A stretch of 64,000 nt of DNA. Source: Ashinkailepas kermadecensis. Taxonomy: Eukaryota; Arthropoda; Thecostraca; Neolepadidae. Positions 48,201 through 57,441 of this stretch are shown one piece after another. The notes under the pieces are model-generated. The model did not search any database, was not told the DNA's origin, and was given only the letters and a program-made list of their open reading frames with translations. Each line of letters opens with the position of its first letter. Position 1 is the first letter of the stretch. The DNA lies in NCBI GenBank assembly GCA_034440615.1, contig JAOTOM010004735.1:248001-312000 (forward strand), written 5' to 3'. Both the position numbers and the translations under genes were made by a program.

Positions 48201-48561
48201 ACGTCTCAACATCTACGACCATGCGAAATAGGCGTGTGCCGTGATTCGAGATCCTGCCGACGGATCCACCTGGCGGCGAGCGACGAGCACGTCGCCGGGA
48301 TTCGAGATCGAGTCCACTAGAGATTCGATATCGAGTCCACTAACGGATCCACCTGGCGGCGAGCACGTGGCCGGCGCGAGGGCGGACGTACCTTTAGTGT
48401 CTTGACTCTCGTCTATGGCCATGTGCGGCGGCAGCGCCTGCTGCAGCAGCTGCACCATCAGGTCGTTCTGGCGCGCCACCAGCCTCTGGCGTCGCAGTCG
48501 GAACCGGTGCCCGACGTAACTTTTAAAACTGAACCCCAACGATATCACTGGGTAGCCGATA
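29976..48561 (-). CDS. MACO1: Macoilin gene, eight 3' coding exons (partial, N-terminus missing)
   Basis: Macoilin is a conserved multi-pass ER/neuronal membrane protein with a long C-terminal coiled coil; in worms it affects neuronal excitability. Seen here: eight minus-strand exons whose translations follow the macoilin order, namely IGYPV..GFSFKSY, the MVQLLQQALPP block, a charged Ser/Lys linker containing KNYKN, the coiled coil (VRLELDVKRL, EQELRSQV, LHNLV, DTDVLMSALSAMQDK, SSETRLKMDLFAALGDAKR), AEVLAVMPG, and a C-terminus with LDPAAAAFTPK. Exons are 48392-48561, 38296-38455, 35510-35689, 34651-34838 (or 34809), 34224-34350, 33627-33770, 31718-31892 and 29976-30246. They total about 1.4 kb, roughly 470 codons. 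Vertebrate macoilin is about 660 residues, so about 200 N-terminal membrane residues are absent. No upstream exon was recognised between 48562 and the window end. Introns contain SINEs, minisatellites and a hAT-like element. Identity is secure; the exact model is not at the two places described separately. Confidence 0.93.
30251..30496. repeat. Tandem duplication of about 119 bp beside the last macoilin acceptor
   Basis: Two copies begin GACATAGAGCGCCGGTGAAG at 30251 and GACAGAGAGCGCCGGTGAAG at 30371. Both continue through a shared body ending in AATATTCATCAGAT. A third partial start follows at 30489. The duplication lies in the last intron of macoilin and touches the acceptor of the last exon. 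Confidence 0.9.
30587..30750 (-). mobile_element. tRNA-Val-like SINE (SINE-A), in macoilin last intron
   Basis: On the minus strand it starts with a tRNA-like head: A box TGGTCTAGGGG, anticodon-loop position CAC, and B box GGTTCGAGTCT. A body, a hairpin and a tail CCAATAACC(AACC)n follow. The flanking target duplication CGGCAATTGA is perfect (30575-30584 and 30751-30760), so both ends are fixed. Confidence 0.95.
31040..31125. repeat. Purine-rich GGAGGACGGAAAG repeats in intron
   Basis: Imperfect repeats of AAAGGGAGGACGGAA within the last macoilin intron. Polypurine/polypyrimidine strand bias. Confidence 0.75.
31718..31892 (-). CDS. MACO1: Macoilin exon: DTDVLMSALSAMQDK core
   Basis: This is the most conserved exon in the window. 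The acceptor CATCGGCAG lies above 31892 and the donor is A|GTAAGT (GT at 31717-31716). It reads SLHEVKDSQSDTDVLMSAL, SAMQDKNQYLEKNLSSETRL, then KMDLFAALGDAKRELEINK. The vertebrate sequence is almost identical over DTEVLMSALSAMQDK and over the LDLF.ALGDAKR.LEI block. It ends in phase 1 (A), which joins CA of the last exon to give Thr. Confidence 0.97.
31900..33620. other. Macoilin intron between 33627 and 31892
   Basis: Contains degenerate CACAC/GCTGCAG sequence (31900-32160), a G-run of 20 (32320-32339) and a CpG-rich block (32870-33100). Nothing here matches macoilin or another family. Confidence 0.5.
33627..33770 (-). CDS. MACO1: Macoilin exon: C-rich/RDLEAEARQL coiled coil
   Basis: The acceptor GACTCGACAG lies above 33770 and the donor GTCAGT at 33621-33626. 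The exon is exactly 48 codons, phase 0 to phase 0. It reads VAQATEQASKCTEQCK, ARRRDLEAEARQLRRENK, then YEDRVRSAERELQ, the equivalent of the ECTETLRNRIRELEAE region of vertebrate macoilin. GC content is high. The opposite strand carries a 294-codon open frame here that is only a shadow of this exon and its introns. Confidence 0.93.
34224..34350 (-). CDS. MACO1: Macoilin exon: LHNLV..LEKKLAEE coiled coil
   Basis: The acceptor GTGTTGCAG lies above 34350 and the donor GTGAGG at 34218-34223. The first base completes a Lys codon from the previous exon, then LHNLVTGRQQDKQTVVTLEK and KLAEERKLRQSGETQLVQ follow, ending EKKK in phase 0. The matching vertebrate stretch has the same pattern: LHN, a KQKDKQ-like block, LEK.L..E, then a lysine-rich end. 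The exon is 127 bp long. Confidence 0.92.
34651..34838 (-). CDS. MACO1: Macoilin exon: start of coiled coil
   Basis: The translation is AVTGNPLIVRLELDVKRL, then RADLNSSRQTEQELRSQ, VSNLVIQERNARNQLQ and LQLDNDSLQS. VRLE.D.K.L.ADL..SR..EQELRSQ is the macoilin coiled-coil signature. The donor is AA|GTGAGT at 34645-34650 (phase 2). Two acceptors are possible. ACCCTGTCAG gives a start at 34838 and keeps LIVRLE, which resembles the conserved LVRLE. CATCGTCAG gives a start at 34809, restores the splice phase with the upstream exon, but loses VR. I favour coding from 34838 on conservation, with the phase conflict unresolved. Confidence 0.88.
34890..35335. repeat. Cluster of simple repeats in macoilin intron
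   Basis: In order: (ACT)n/(TAA)n at 34893-34965, (GGAGGT)n/(GGA)n at 35005-35105, (CTAA)n at 35238-35255, and (CTCA)n at 35262-35330. Long Pro, Gly or Glu frames here are artefacts. A microexon resolving the splice-phase conflict would have to lie in or beside this stretch. Confidence 0.93.
35510..35689 (-). CDS. MACO1: Macoilin exon: SINEFDES..KNYKN linker
   Basis: The acceptor CTCGCTCCAG lies above 35689. The first base completes a Gly codon, then SINEFDESEDKEKNYKNSSQ, TKEKRSRTKEPPVAAV and SPKDESVI follow. The KNYKN motif is also present in vertebrate macoilin. The donor reads AA|GTGAGG, giving an exon end at 35510 in phase 2. This does not match the phase-0 start of the next exon if that exon begins at 34838, but it does match an acceptor at 34809. 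The donor is strong, so either the shorter downstream acceptor is used or a small exon lies in the repeat-rich intron between them. Confidence 0.88.
36145..36240. repeat. Two tandem 41-bp copies of the CCTGGCAGGAAGGGCGGGCA repeat
   Basis: The unit GTCGCCCGCCTCTCACCCTG plus GCAGGAAGGGCGGGCATCGC is repeated head to tail in a macoilin intron. A single related copy lies at 49255-49325. Confidence 0.85.
36477..36521 (-). mobile_element. Ultra-short hairpin retroposon, about 45 bp
   Basis: The core GGCGCATCGACTGCGTCGGC is present. The flanks share ATGTTCGCT (36468-36476 and 36522-36530). The 3' stem is damaged (GCAGCCCCCA). It lies in a macoilin intron. Confidence 0.65.
36900..37260. repeat. Degenerate minisatellite, about 35-bp units, in macoilin intron
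   Basis: Units such as ACCAGCCCCAGACCAGGAGC plus GGTGCCACACCCCTC recur about nine times. A single related unit lies at 36610-36635. Confidence 0.85.
37261..38295. other. Intron sequence, nothing recognised
   Basis: AT-moderate intronic DNA with one weak hairpin-retroposon relative at 37505-37549. No exon-like open frame with family similarity. Confidence 0.4.
38296..38455 (-). CDS. MACO1: Macoilin exon: Ser/Lys-rich linker
   Basis: The acceptor is TTTCCTCAG above 38455 and the donor is GTACGT below 38296. The translation runs PPEKADEAISNGVAHD, SSPKSNKKASDE, SRSPKCKLHNGS, then SGDLEFMEQR. This is the low-complexity linker between the membrane domain and the coiled coil, typical of the family in composition though not in exact sequence. 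The phase agrees with both neighbours: one base carried in, two bases (GG) carried out. A diverged SINE lies about 150 bp upstream in the preceding intron, next to a copied segment that repeats the exon boundary context GTTCTCCGGCGGAACTGAGG at about 38510-38530. Confidence 0.9.
38605..38762 (-). mobile_element. Diverged SINE-A copy in macoilin intron
   Basis: It aligns with SINE-A from the TTATTGGTTTTACGAC tail to the tRNA-like head, but the A and B boxes are damaged (the B box reads GGTTCTTGTCC). The 3' hairpin stem reads ACGACG..CGTCGT and is perfectly paired although its bases differ from the young copies. That fits compensatory change or a separate subfamily. Confidence 0.85.
38763..41300. 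other. Intron sequence, nothing recognised
   Basis: Part of the 9.9-kb macoilin intron. Open frames at 39864-40265 and 40555-40917 show no domain; the first includes a weak hairpin-retroposon relative. The interval 40600-41000 is GC-rich. Confidence 0.4.
41310..41355 (-). mobile_element. Hairpin retroposon copy
   Basis: The plus strand reads GGTTTACGGGCGCATGAACT, then ends CAGCGCCCAT exactly as the other copies do. No target duplication was recognised. Weaker relatives are at 37505-37549, 40030-40075 and 59310-59350. Confidence 0.65.
41742..43231. mobile_element. hAT-like composite with 21-bp-periodic interior
   Basis: Flanked by the perfect 8-bp duplication GTCGCAAA (41734-41741 and 43232-43239). 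The left end is CAGTGGTGAAGGGG; the right end read inward is TAGTGGCGTAGCCAGGATT. A second start, CAGTGGCGTATCCAATGGGT, lies inside at 42727, and the outer left end looks like it with 13 bases lost. The interior is made of degenerate units such as GCTGCGAAAGAAGGCCCACGA and GCCGCCGATGGAGGGGGTCCA, mostly 21 bp long. It sits in the large macoilin intron. No transposase was recognised. Confidence 0.88.
43682..44340. repeat. 11-bp GC-rich minisatellite
   Basis: About 60 units of CATGGCCGGRG, with a shortened variant (AGCTGGCCGGGG) in blocks. Because 33 bases hold three units, five frames stay open for 200-320 codons (GHAPAMPRPC and GMAGAWPEHG patterns). Interrupted once by unique sequence at 44170-44217. 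It lies in the macoilin intron. Confidence 0.97.
44740..44798 (-). mobile_element. Ultra-short hairpin retroposon, 59 bp
   Basis: The minus strand starts ATGGGCGC and contains GCAGTCGACGCGCCC. The tail is (CCA)n. The flanking duplication CACCATSCGAAGG is 13 bp with one mismatch (44727-44739 and 44799-44811). Confidence 0.8.
45030..45213 (-). mobile_element. tRNA-derived SINE (SINE-B)
   Basis: On the minus strand, GGGGTGGCCGAATGGTCAGGG opens a tRNA-like head with a long variable arm (Leu/Ser-like), with GGTTCAACAC as the B-box region. The body contains CCCACCGGCGAAACAGTGGG, and the tail is CACCCAATAAACAACAACA. It aligns with the plus-strand copy at 46366. Confidence 0.85.
45214..46365. other. 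Intron sequence between the two SINE-B copies
   Basis: No repeats or coding motifs recognised. The opposed SINE-B copies on each side could pair in the transcript. Confidence 0.4.
46366..46545 (+). mobile_element. tRNA-derived SINE (SINE-B)
   Basis: The head GACGGCCGAGTGGTTAGTGC is of Leu/Ser tRNA type. The body CCCACCGGCGAAACAGTGTG and GGCGCCATTAGCCGTTATCG is shared with the inverted copy 1.2 kb away. The tail is CCCAATAAACAAACAAA. No target duplication was clear. Confidence 0.85.
47390..47560. repeat. Three tandem copies of about 62 bp
   Basis: TGGTTCTCAACGGTGACAAC, CTGGTG..GTCAGGGGAGGATGA and AGGTAACGGAA repeat three times, the middle one lacking 6 bp. In the macoilin intron. A 20-bp duplication of GGTAGCATAGCAT follows at 47692-47723. 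Confidence 0.9.
48240..48370. repeat. Local duplications beside the macoilin exon donor
   Basis: GGATCCACCTGGCGGCGAGC occurs at about 48260 and 48344, and GAGTCCACTA twice between (48309 and 48334). They lie just downstream of the donor at 48386-48391. Confidence 0.85.
48392..48561 (-). CDS. MACO1: Macoilin exon: end of membrane region and MVQLLQQALPP block
   Basis: This is the most 5' macoilin exon found. The acceptor CTGTTTCAG lies just above 48561 and the donor GTACGT occupies 48386-48391. The exon opens with one base (T) completing a codon, then reads IGYPVISLGFSFKSY, which corresponds to the conserved stretch after the last membrane segments. RLRRQR and MVQLLQQALPP follow, then ESQDTK. 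It ends with a single G (phase 1), which pairs with TT of the next exon to make Val. An intron of about 9.9 kb follows and contains most of the repeats between 38.5 and 48.4 kb. Confidence 0.93.
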
Positions 48562-48564
48562 CTG

Positions 48565-49905
48565 AAACAGACGCACAGTCACAGTCAGTCACTCGGTGGA
48601 CGGTCAGCCGTCGCCTGGTGACGGATCCCGACGTCACGGGCGGTCACAGTTGCCGGAGGACGGGATGGGAGATCACATCTCGATGGGTTGGTCGCAAGTT
48701 ATAACGCAACTTCAGGTTAAGATTCACAAGTCTGATTGAGATTTAACGATCGGCATGCGCAACGTAACAATCGATCATACGCCAGATCTTAAGATTATTG
48801 GCTTTAGGTAGTCATTTGGCCACAACTCATACGTCACGCTCAGCGCACAATAATTGTCAGGTAGTAATCGGTTACATGTCACGTCCAACGACTTGCAGTT
48901 ATCAATTAGCAGTTGATAACATACCAGTCGAGATGCAGGAACACCACACCTATTTCATGTTTAATCTCGTCTCACAGGCGATGGCAGAGGGCTTGCGCCA
49001 TATGTGGTGTTTTCATCTAATGTGGTATGTGGCGTTATTATTGTACATCCATTTGGGGTTCAGATTTGGAAGTCAAATATATGCTGGGTCATTGACTTAG
49101 ATGACTTTGCTTGGGGTATTATCAGCACAAAGTTCGAGCAAAGAACAATATTTTTGGTAGCCTGTTGCTGAAGAAGCGAATGTGGAATAAGGATACAAAC
49201 CAATGGCTCCATGCTTATTCTCTCGTTGTTGCAGCTTTACGAGCACCCAGTAGCTGGGGCCATATGTCGTCGCCTGCCTCTCGCCCTGGCAGGAAGGACG
49301 GGCACCGCGGAGAATCGAACCACGTACCTAATCGAAATACTTCGAAATGAATTCAAAATGCTACCTCCACTCTACCTCAAGTATCTGAAATACTTGCTCA
49401 TGGGGTACATTATACCTAAACCGTGGACTATGATGCGTGACACGAATTGTAGTACATACACGTCTGAATGCCTATGCGAAGGAAAAAGTTCACGTAGAAC
49501 CTATATTTCTGGCGAAAAAGATTAAAACAAAGTTTTCAACGATGCCCTTCAACATTATTTTTCGGTTTGAAGAACGCATCCATCACAATGCATCGTAGTA
49601 AGTCCAAGTGATAGACCAAACAACACAAGTTAATCATTTGTGAATCGTCCGCGACGGGTTCATTGAACCTGATCTTAAAATGGCACAATTTTGAGGAAAT
49701 ATAAAGCATTGTGACAATGTATGAAAACCGTTCTGACGGAAACACCATTGGCCGCACATTCGTATACAAGGGTACCTGCAGTCAAGCCGAGCATGTCATC
49801 GCAGCGTTCTCATGGGACACAATTACGAGCATACTGACGTCCCTTGTGGCACTAATAAGCATTGCGCTGCAGTGGGGGGGGGGACAGATAGGCATATTAT
49901 GATAT
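48565..49905. other. Sequence upstream of the first macoilin exon found
   Basis: Expected to be intron if macoilin continues to the right. I searched the open frames on the minus strand for the N-terminal membrane region and found none. A short B-box repeat lies at 49255-49325. Confidence 0.4.
49255..49325 (-). repeat. Short dispersed repeat with B-box-like end
   Basis: The minus strand contains GGTTCGATTCTCCGCGGTGC followed by CCGTCCTTCCTGCCAGGGCG. The same CCTGGCAGGAAGGGCGGGCA block occurs twice at 36145-36240. It is probably the remnant of another tRNA-type SINE; only the 3' half of the head is recognisable. Confidence 0.5.
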
Positions 49906-49911
49906 ACAAGA

Positions 49912-51000
<1,089 letters not shown>

Positions 51001-51634
51001 AAAGTGTGTGGGGTAACATGTACGCTCCCTTGGAGCTCTGTAGCGTCTGGGGAGGACAACCCGGCCCTAATCGATCTGTAACATCAGCTTCTAACCAGAC
51101 GAAACTCATGCAGTTTATTTGTTTTCACCAGTGCCTCTCAGGCGAGACACCAGATAGGGCAATTCGGGAACTTCCAGTGATTAACATGACATGACAAACC
51201 GTAAGCTTGTATATGACTATTAACTAACAAGCACTTGCAGTTAAAGGTGGCTCATCAGTACTATTAATTTATTCATTTCTGTATATTTATTGTCTTCAAA
51301 TAACGATCGAAGAGGGCCAAGACTATGGGTGGTCAGCATCTGTAGTCGCTGATGCTCAAGTTAAGCCAGACCTAGCTTTCGCCATCCAGATGATATGGCG
51401 TTCATCTTCCTCACGCCCCATTCGAACTACACGTAGCAAGTCACCGACATTCGTCACCATAGCAACAGCGGCGTCGCCACAAACGCACACGACAAAGCCG
51501 CTCGGCAGGCCGTGCACATTCGCTCCGGTTCGGATCGATGGCGGTGCCGCATTCTGTGCGTTCACAACAGGTGGCTGGCGGCCACATCCGACAGCGTCGA
51601 GAGGCGAGAGGCGCCGTCGGCACTGCGGCATCAC

Positions 51635-51870
51635 CTGGAGAGGCGCCGCAGGACCACCTGGAGAGGCGCAGGGGGATCATCTGGAGAGGCGCCGTAGGAT
51701 CATCTGGAAGGGCGCCGTGGGATCACCTAGAGAGCCACTGCGGTATCACCTGGGGAGGCGCCGGGGGATCACCTGGAGAGCCGTCACGGGATCACACGGA
51801 GAGACGCCACTGGATCACACAGAATGACACCACTGGGATCGCCTGGAAAGGCGTCGGGGGATAACGCATG
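51635..51870. repeat. Minisatellite, about 24-bp units
   Basis: GGATCACCTGGAGAGGCGCC with 3-5 variable bases recurs about nine times, becoming more diverged to the right. Confidence 0.88.
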
Positions 51871-52099
51871 GAGATGTACCGCTTGGACGACCAGTAAAAA
51901 TGGTCATTCTCCATCGCTTGACCTATCGTGTGATGAGGGAGGGGTAACGATCAACGCGACGCGCATGCGGGGCTCGGCGGGCCGCCAACAATTGGAGACA
52001 GACATAAGCTAAGCTGTCTACAGTCACTGCGCTGCAGTGGACCGAGACGTTGCCACTGCATGACCGGCACGACGCCACTGGGCCCCGACGGCGGCGACG

Positions 52100-52263
52100 G
52101 TTGGTTGGTTATTGGTTTTACGACACGTCGACCGTTGAGTCATGTAGCGTCGCCAATCTCTCACGTCGATTGGTCGCGGGCGAAGGGTAGCGACAGGTGA
52201 GACTTGAACCCACAACCTTTCGATTGTGAGACGAGCATCTTACCCCTAGACCACTCGTCCCCT
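52100..52263 (-). mobile_element. tRNA-Val-like SINE (SINE-A)
   Basis: Same family and orientation as the other copies. It is flanked by the perfect duplication ACGGCGGCGACG (52088-52099 and 52264-52275). The B box has changed to GGTTCAAGTCT. Confidence 0.95.
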
Positions 52264-52619
52264 ACGGCGGCGACGTGATGCGCCGCCGCCGACCTGAGTC
52301 GGGCGACGTCACTCGTTCGCCGACACGCATCGTGGCCGTGTGTCGATGATAAGCTGGCGGCAGTCATAACGTATCTGTCCGGTCAGCAGTGACCGGCCAT
52401 GCCACCACCAGGTCAGTCCATGCCGAGCGACAGCACTGTTGCCATCCACCTGACCAAGAGCATTACGCATCGCCGTCGTCGTCGTTGACGATGCAAGCCA
52501 GGGGACGGTTGACGGCTAATGGAGAGCAAAGGAGAGACGGCAGCAACATATGGTCGCGTTATCGCCAAACAGGGCAGGCGGGGTGGGATGGCAATATACT
52601 CCCCTGCTGAGCAGGTGAC

Positions 52620-53515
52620 GGACGGACGCGGCGCGCCCTCCTACTGTCACTGTCCGGCGCGACAAATGCGAGACGGACACCCTCTTGTTGTCACCGTCCG
52701 GCGCGGAAGGTGAGGGGCGGACGGTGACAATAGGAGGGTGTCCGTCCCTCACCTGCCCGTCGGACGGTGACAATAGGAGAGTGTCCGTCCCTTACCTGCC
52801 AGTCGAACGGTGACAATAGGAGGGCGCCCGTCCCTTACCTTCCGCACCGGACGCCAACAACAAGAGGGTGTCCGTCCCTCACCTGCCCGTCGGACGGTGA
52901 CAATAGGAGGGTGTCCGTCCCTCACCGTCCGCACCGGACGCCGGCAATAGGAGGGTGTGCTGTCATTCCTTTCCTCCCCGCCCCCACCGAGGGACCGAGA
53001 CAACAGGAGGGTGTCCGTCCTTCACCTTCCCGTAGGACGGTGACAATAGGAGGGTAGGCAAGGGATGACAGCACACCCTCATGTTGTCACCGTCTGGCGG
53101 GGCAGGTGGGGGACGGGCACCCTTCTGCTATCACCGTCCGGCGGGGCAGGTGAGGGACATACACCCTCCTATCACCGTCCGGCGAGGCAGGTGAGGGACG
53201 GGCACCCTTCTGCTATCACCGTCCGGCGGGGCAGGTGAGGGACAGACACCCTCCTGTTATACCGTCGGGGCAGGTAAGGGACAGACACCCTCCTGCTATC
53301 ACGTCCGCGGGCAGAGGGACGACACCCTTCTGCTATCACCGTCCGGCGGGGCAGGTGAGGGACAGACACCTTCCTATCACCGTCTGGCGAGGCAGGTAAG
53401 GGACAGACACCCTCCTGCTATCACCGTCCGGCGGGACAGGTGAGGGACGGACACCCTCCTGCTATCACCGTCCGGCGAGGCAGGTGAGGCACGGGCACCC
53501 CTCTGCTACTGCCGC
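52620..53515. repeat. Minisatellite, about 43-bp units, orientation switch at about 53070
   Basis: To the left, units read GGTGACAATAGGAGGGTGTC, CGTCCCTCACCTGCCCGTCGGAC. To the right the same unit is on the other strand: GGCGGGGCAGGTGAGGGACA, then CACCCTCCTGCTATCACCGTCC. About nine units each side. The switch lies near 53055-53090. Confidence 0.92.
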
Positions 53516-53519
53516 GTGC

Positions 53520-54299
53520 CGACCGGCTCGTGGCGGCGCTGATCAATAACAGCCGCGACGGCTGCGACGACGGTGCGTGGTGCGTACGCTCGTGCCACCG
53601 ACGCTCGCTCATGTGGCCGGCCGCGCTATTTACGGCGGCAGAGTGAGGTGTATGTGAGGAGGCGTACGTGGTGGCGCACCGCCGCCGCTGCAGACGGGCC
53701 CGTCACCGCCGCCGCTGCGGTGGCTCAGGTCACCACTCTCTCCCGTGGCGTGCAAACCTACTGGCTATTCCGCTAACCTACAACGCTTGGATGAACAAAC
53801 AGCGAAGACAATTTCTTCTGCTAATACGGCGAAACAAGACGTTTTCATCGTGAGCGATAAGCAAGATAGTGTATCGCGATGCCTGTGACTTCCGTGAAGC
53901 GGGAAATTATCCCTACTGGCAGGGGGGGTTAGTGAGTTATCTGGGCTCGGCCTCGGCAGCACCGGCAGCCGTGGTCACGGTCGGACACCACAATGCAGGG
54001 CGAGAGCCAACCGTCGACACATCCGCGAAACATTCACCAAACAGCTGGCCAACTATCTCAGGTGACAGAGCACGGCAACGATGCTTCTCAGAGTAACAAC
54101 GGAACATGCCCTGCACGTAATGATGAATGCATCATAATAATAGCTCACATGGTTGAATTATCAAAGAAGCCTTTTCGAAAGCAGAATCGCTACGTTAGCA
54201 TCACGACCCTCCCAGCCTGAGGTCATATAACTTCCGTTCATAATTCAGCAGAGCAGAGCAACATCCGAAGCCACTCTGAAGAAGAAATTTTGATTATTT
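53520..54299. other. Unique sequence, no gene seen
   Basis: GC-rich to about 53750, then ordinary. Short open frames only, no recognisable domain. Confidence 0.4.
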
Positions 54300-54447
54300 C
54301 ACGACGTATTCGACTGATAGGCCATACAGCTTCACCAACCCCTTAAGCCAGTTCATCGCGGGTAGAGTCGCCGCCCGTTGTGGGATTCGAACCTACGATC
54401 TCACGATCAAGAGTCCAACGCCATACCGATTGAGATACCGCGACCCC
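54300..54447 (-). mobile_element. tRNA-Lys(CTT)-derived SINE (SINE-C)
   Basis: The minus-strand head closely follows tRNA-Lys: TCTCAATCGGTATGGCGTTG, GACTCTTGATC (anticodon CTT), and the B box GGTTCGAATCC. The head pairs poorly as a whole tRNA and continues into a non-tRNA body, GCGATGAACTGGCTTAAGG. It is therefore a SINE or tRNA pseudogene, not a working tRNA. Confidence 0.8.
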
Positions 54448-55129
54448 CTCCGAAGTCGCTCAGATTTTTCGATAGCTAAAAGTGGTTCGATCCTGCTCAG
54501 CCTTCTTGAGATGGCAAATGGCTCTAAGGAGGATTCCATATAACACTGGCTGAAACCTCGCGATGCCATGCACATTACACAGCACAGCAGCGTTGCCAGG
54601 GTTTCATAGGGGTGTGTATAGGACAATAGGCGCGTTGGTTCGATGCAATAATGGGGCTCAAGTGATTGTACAGGTCAAATAAATTAACTGGTAAGTCGTT
54701 TCAAAACCAAGAGAGGGGTAGTTGGGAGTTGATAAATACGCCCACGCAAAAATCCATATCTAAAGAATTACCATGTTAAAAGTAAATGATTGCTGCTATG
54801 TGGATGCGTCAGTGTCGTCTAACCCATCTGCACATCACTGGCTATGACTCTGCCGGTATGCATTCGACTCGCGGCTATCTCCCTTGGATTATTTCCTCAA
54901 CTACTCCAACAGTCTGTCACCCCCTCCCCCCGACGAGGCACCACCTTTCCGTGGTGGGGGATTGAGTGATCAAATGATCCGGCGGACCAGTCCAATGGTG
55001 AGGGGCCAGACTAGGAGTGCCTCACTCATCCTTCCATCCCTACGTATATATTCCAATGTCCATCCCATCCTAACATCTCTGTCTTTACCTGACTCTGCAA
55101 CACCAATTCTCCCTACAATGAGCAGGTAG

Positions 55130-57222
55130 GATAACTTCCCCTGTCCTGCCCGCCCTCAGTTTTATAGGGGCAGTCCAGCCCCCTCGGCCCGTCCCCCGGG
55201 GTTGACCGAGTCCTGGCGGTTGAGTTCCCTCGTCGCACGGCGATAGTTGTGCCGGGGGAGCAACATGTCTCTTTGGTTCCGGTATCCCGAACGGGCAGGC
55301 AGGCCCGTAGGGCCAAACGATAGGTTGCCTCGGGTTGGGAGGCCTGGTGCCTACCGGCCCGGCCGGTTGGGGTCAAGGGGTAGGCGGCGCTGTAGCTCGG
55401 CTGGGGACCGGGAGTTTCTCTCTCCCGGCCGTGCGAAGGCGCCGCCTGCTCCGTATAGTTCAGCGGATGTTTAGCGCCCCGTTGTCACAACAGCAGGCGT
55501 CCCCCGTACGGCCCCGTGTGGAAGAACGTCACCCAAAACACACATGGTTTCTTCTAGCACACAATTCTATCCTCGGCCTTGTCTTGACTCGGACGATTCA
55601 TCGCTCCCGTCTTCCCCGTCCAATGCGCGAATCTCCTCTAGCCCTTCTGTCAGGGATTCTCGTCCTGTCGGGGCGACACGACCTGACAACATACCCGAAC
55701 GTGACATCGAAGTAGAGCCCGAATCTGTCGACCCAACTGTCCTAATCTTGTCCAGTTCAGAACTCAGACCGTCCGACCGATTTAATGACGGCGGCATCGA
55801 AGTGGAGTTTTCGGACCCGGAGGAGACCAGGAGGACACTAAGAGCCAAGGTCTTTACGTTTACGCACACGATCGAAGGGACAAGCATGCAAAAGACAGCA
55901 CCCATGACTGTGGAGACTCATCGACTCAAGAACTGCTCAAGGGGTGTCATCACTTGCCACGACCTACCAGGCATGACACGTGAAGAAATCGTCCGCGGTC
56001 TGGCAGGGTTCGGTGTCCTGGAGGCTACGAGATAGAAAACAAAAATGGATTGAGTTTTACACGACATGGACAACACGTATTCGCATTTAATTATCAAACG
56101 CAACCTACCCTTGTGAGGATCGGGCATGTTAGGGTTAGAGTGCGCCCTTATCGACCCGAATCTATCGACGCTTATTGAAGCCGAAATGCCCGCGATGTGC
56201 GTCCTCTGAGCATGCTGAGAATGCGTGCACAACTGAAACCTTGTGTTGTCCCAACTGCAAGGGTGACCATTTTGCTCGTGACCGAGGATGTCCGGTTTTT
56301 AAACGGGAGCAGGATGTCATAAAATTGAAGTTTGATATGGAGTATCATTCCGAGAGACTCGGGAACTGGCCAAAGCGGTCACCACGACTAGCTCTTATGC
56401 TGCTGTGGTGACCAGCTCCGCACATCCTCTCCGATCTCAACCATCCCAGGAAGGAGCAGACGCATCAAATGCACCAACATCACGATGCTGTGATCACCCA
56501 GGCAGCACTGCTGGACAGGATGCCAGCGTGACACCTGAGTGATATGCTGAATGAATGTGGCCGGGCTATCATCCAGGTAAACCCAGGGAATGATATCCTG
56601 GCCGCAGTTGCTGGCATTGCTGTTAATTGTATCGTGTCTGTTCGTTCTGCTCCTGTACAGTCGCGCGAGCTTCTTACGATGCTCGGACACAGCTTCGTCC
56701 TGAGCAGCACACGGTCGCCTGCCAGACGGCTGCCTCAGCAGCTCAAGTGATTGAACCGACCAGGGTACCATCCACACGAACAACAAATCCCGAAGAATCC
56801 TCAAAGGTACCACATCGACTATTTCATTTCACCGATCGACCAGCTCATTGCCGTCAATGAGAATTCCGGTGCGAAGTGGAGCTCCGAACCCAACCTCGCA
56901 AAGTCGAGCAGAGCGAACCGCCAGTGCGGCACCACTCATCGGTGGGAAAAGCGTGATGGGAAAACCTCCCATGGCCTCGAGGCTCGAAGCGCGGGAACGC
57001 TCTCCGTCGGCGCCGCGTGCACCACCTGGCCTCCCTGGGAAAATAATGGGTCGAACTCCAGTCCTATTAACAGGCCCACCACTTACACCGCCTGCAAACC
57101 GTAAGCGGATGCTCATCCCGCCACCGACCGAAGGGAATCCCCGGTCCCGTCCCCGCGCTGAGTCACCCGTATCGAGGCACCTACCTGGGCACCGATACGT
57201 ATGGGATAGACGACCACCCTAA
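55130..57222 (+). pseudogene. Decayed ORF1 of a Jockey/I-type non-LTR retrotransposon
   Basis: The best frame starts at 55544 and reads EFSDPEETRRTL, TVETHRLKNCSRGVITCHDL and PGMTREEIVRGLAGFGVLEA, matching the RNA-binding part of I/Jockey-type ORF1. In other frames GHVRVRVRPYRPESID follows, then two zinc knuckles: CPRCASSEHAENAC (C-x2-C-x4-H-x4-C) and CPNCKGDHFARDRGC, then CPVFKREQDVIKLKF and a shifted RELAKAV. A Ser/Pro/Arg-rich tail runs to about 57222. Stops at 56033 and 56048 and frameshifts near 56110, 56170 and 56345 show it is dead. A GC-rich 5' UTR begins near 55130. No ORF2 follows, so it is truncated at the 3' side, unusual for target-primed insertion. Confidence 0.85.
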
Positions 57223-57280
57223 CGGGACTATTTGCCAATCGCACAACATCGTATTTTCCTAAGCAGCTGACAGCGAATAC

Positions 57281-57335
57281 GTGTGTGATTAGGGTTTTAG
57301 GGCGCATCGACCATGGTAGATCATTTAGCGCCCAT
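57281..57335 (-). mobile_element. Ultra-short hairpin retroposon, 55 bp
   Basis: The insert starts ATGGGCGC on the minus strand and contains TGGTCGATGCGCCC. It ends in a CCTAATCACACAC tail. It is flanked by the perfect 13-bp duplication TGACAGCGAATAC (57268-57280 and 57336-57348). It lies just after the decayed ORF1 at 55.5-57.2 kb. Confidence 0.85.
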
Positions 57336-57441
57336 TGACAGCGAATACATGTTTTAACGAAGACAGTATGCGGGGAGAAACACCTCAGCATGACAATGTT
57401 TTACCACACTTTACGACTGATTTTTCATGAATAAACTTGTT

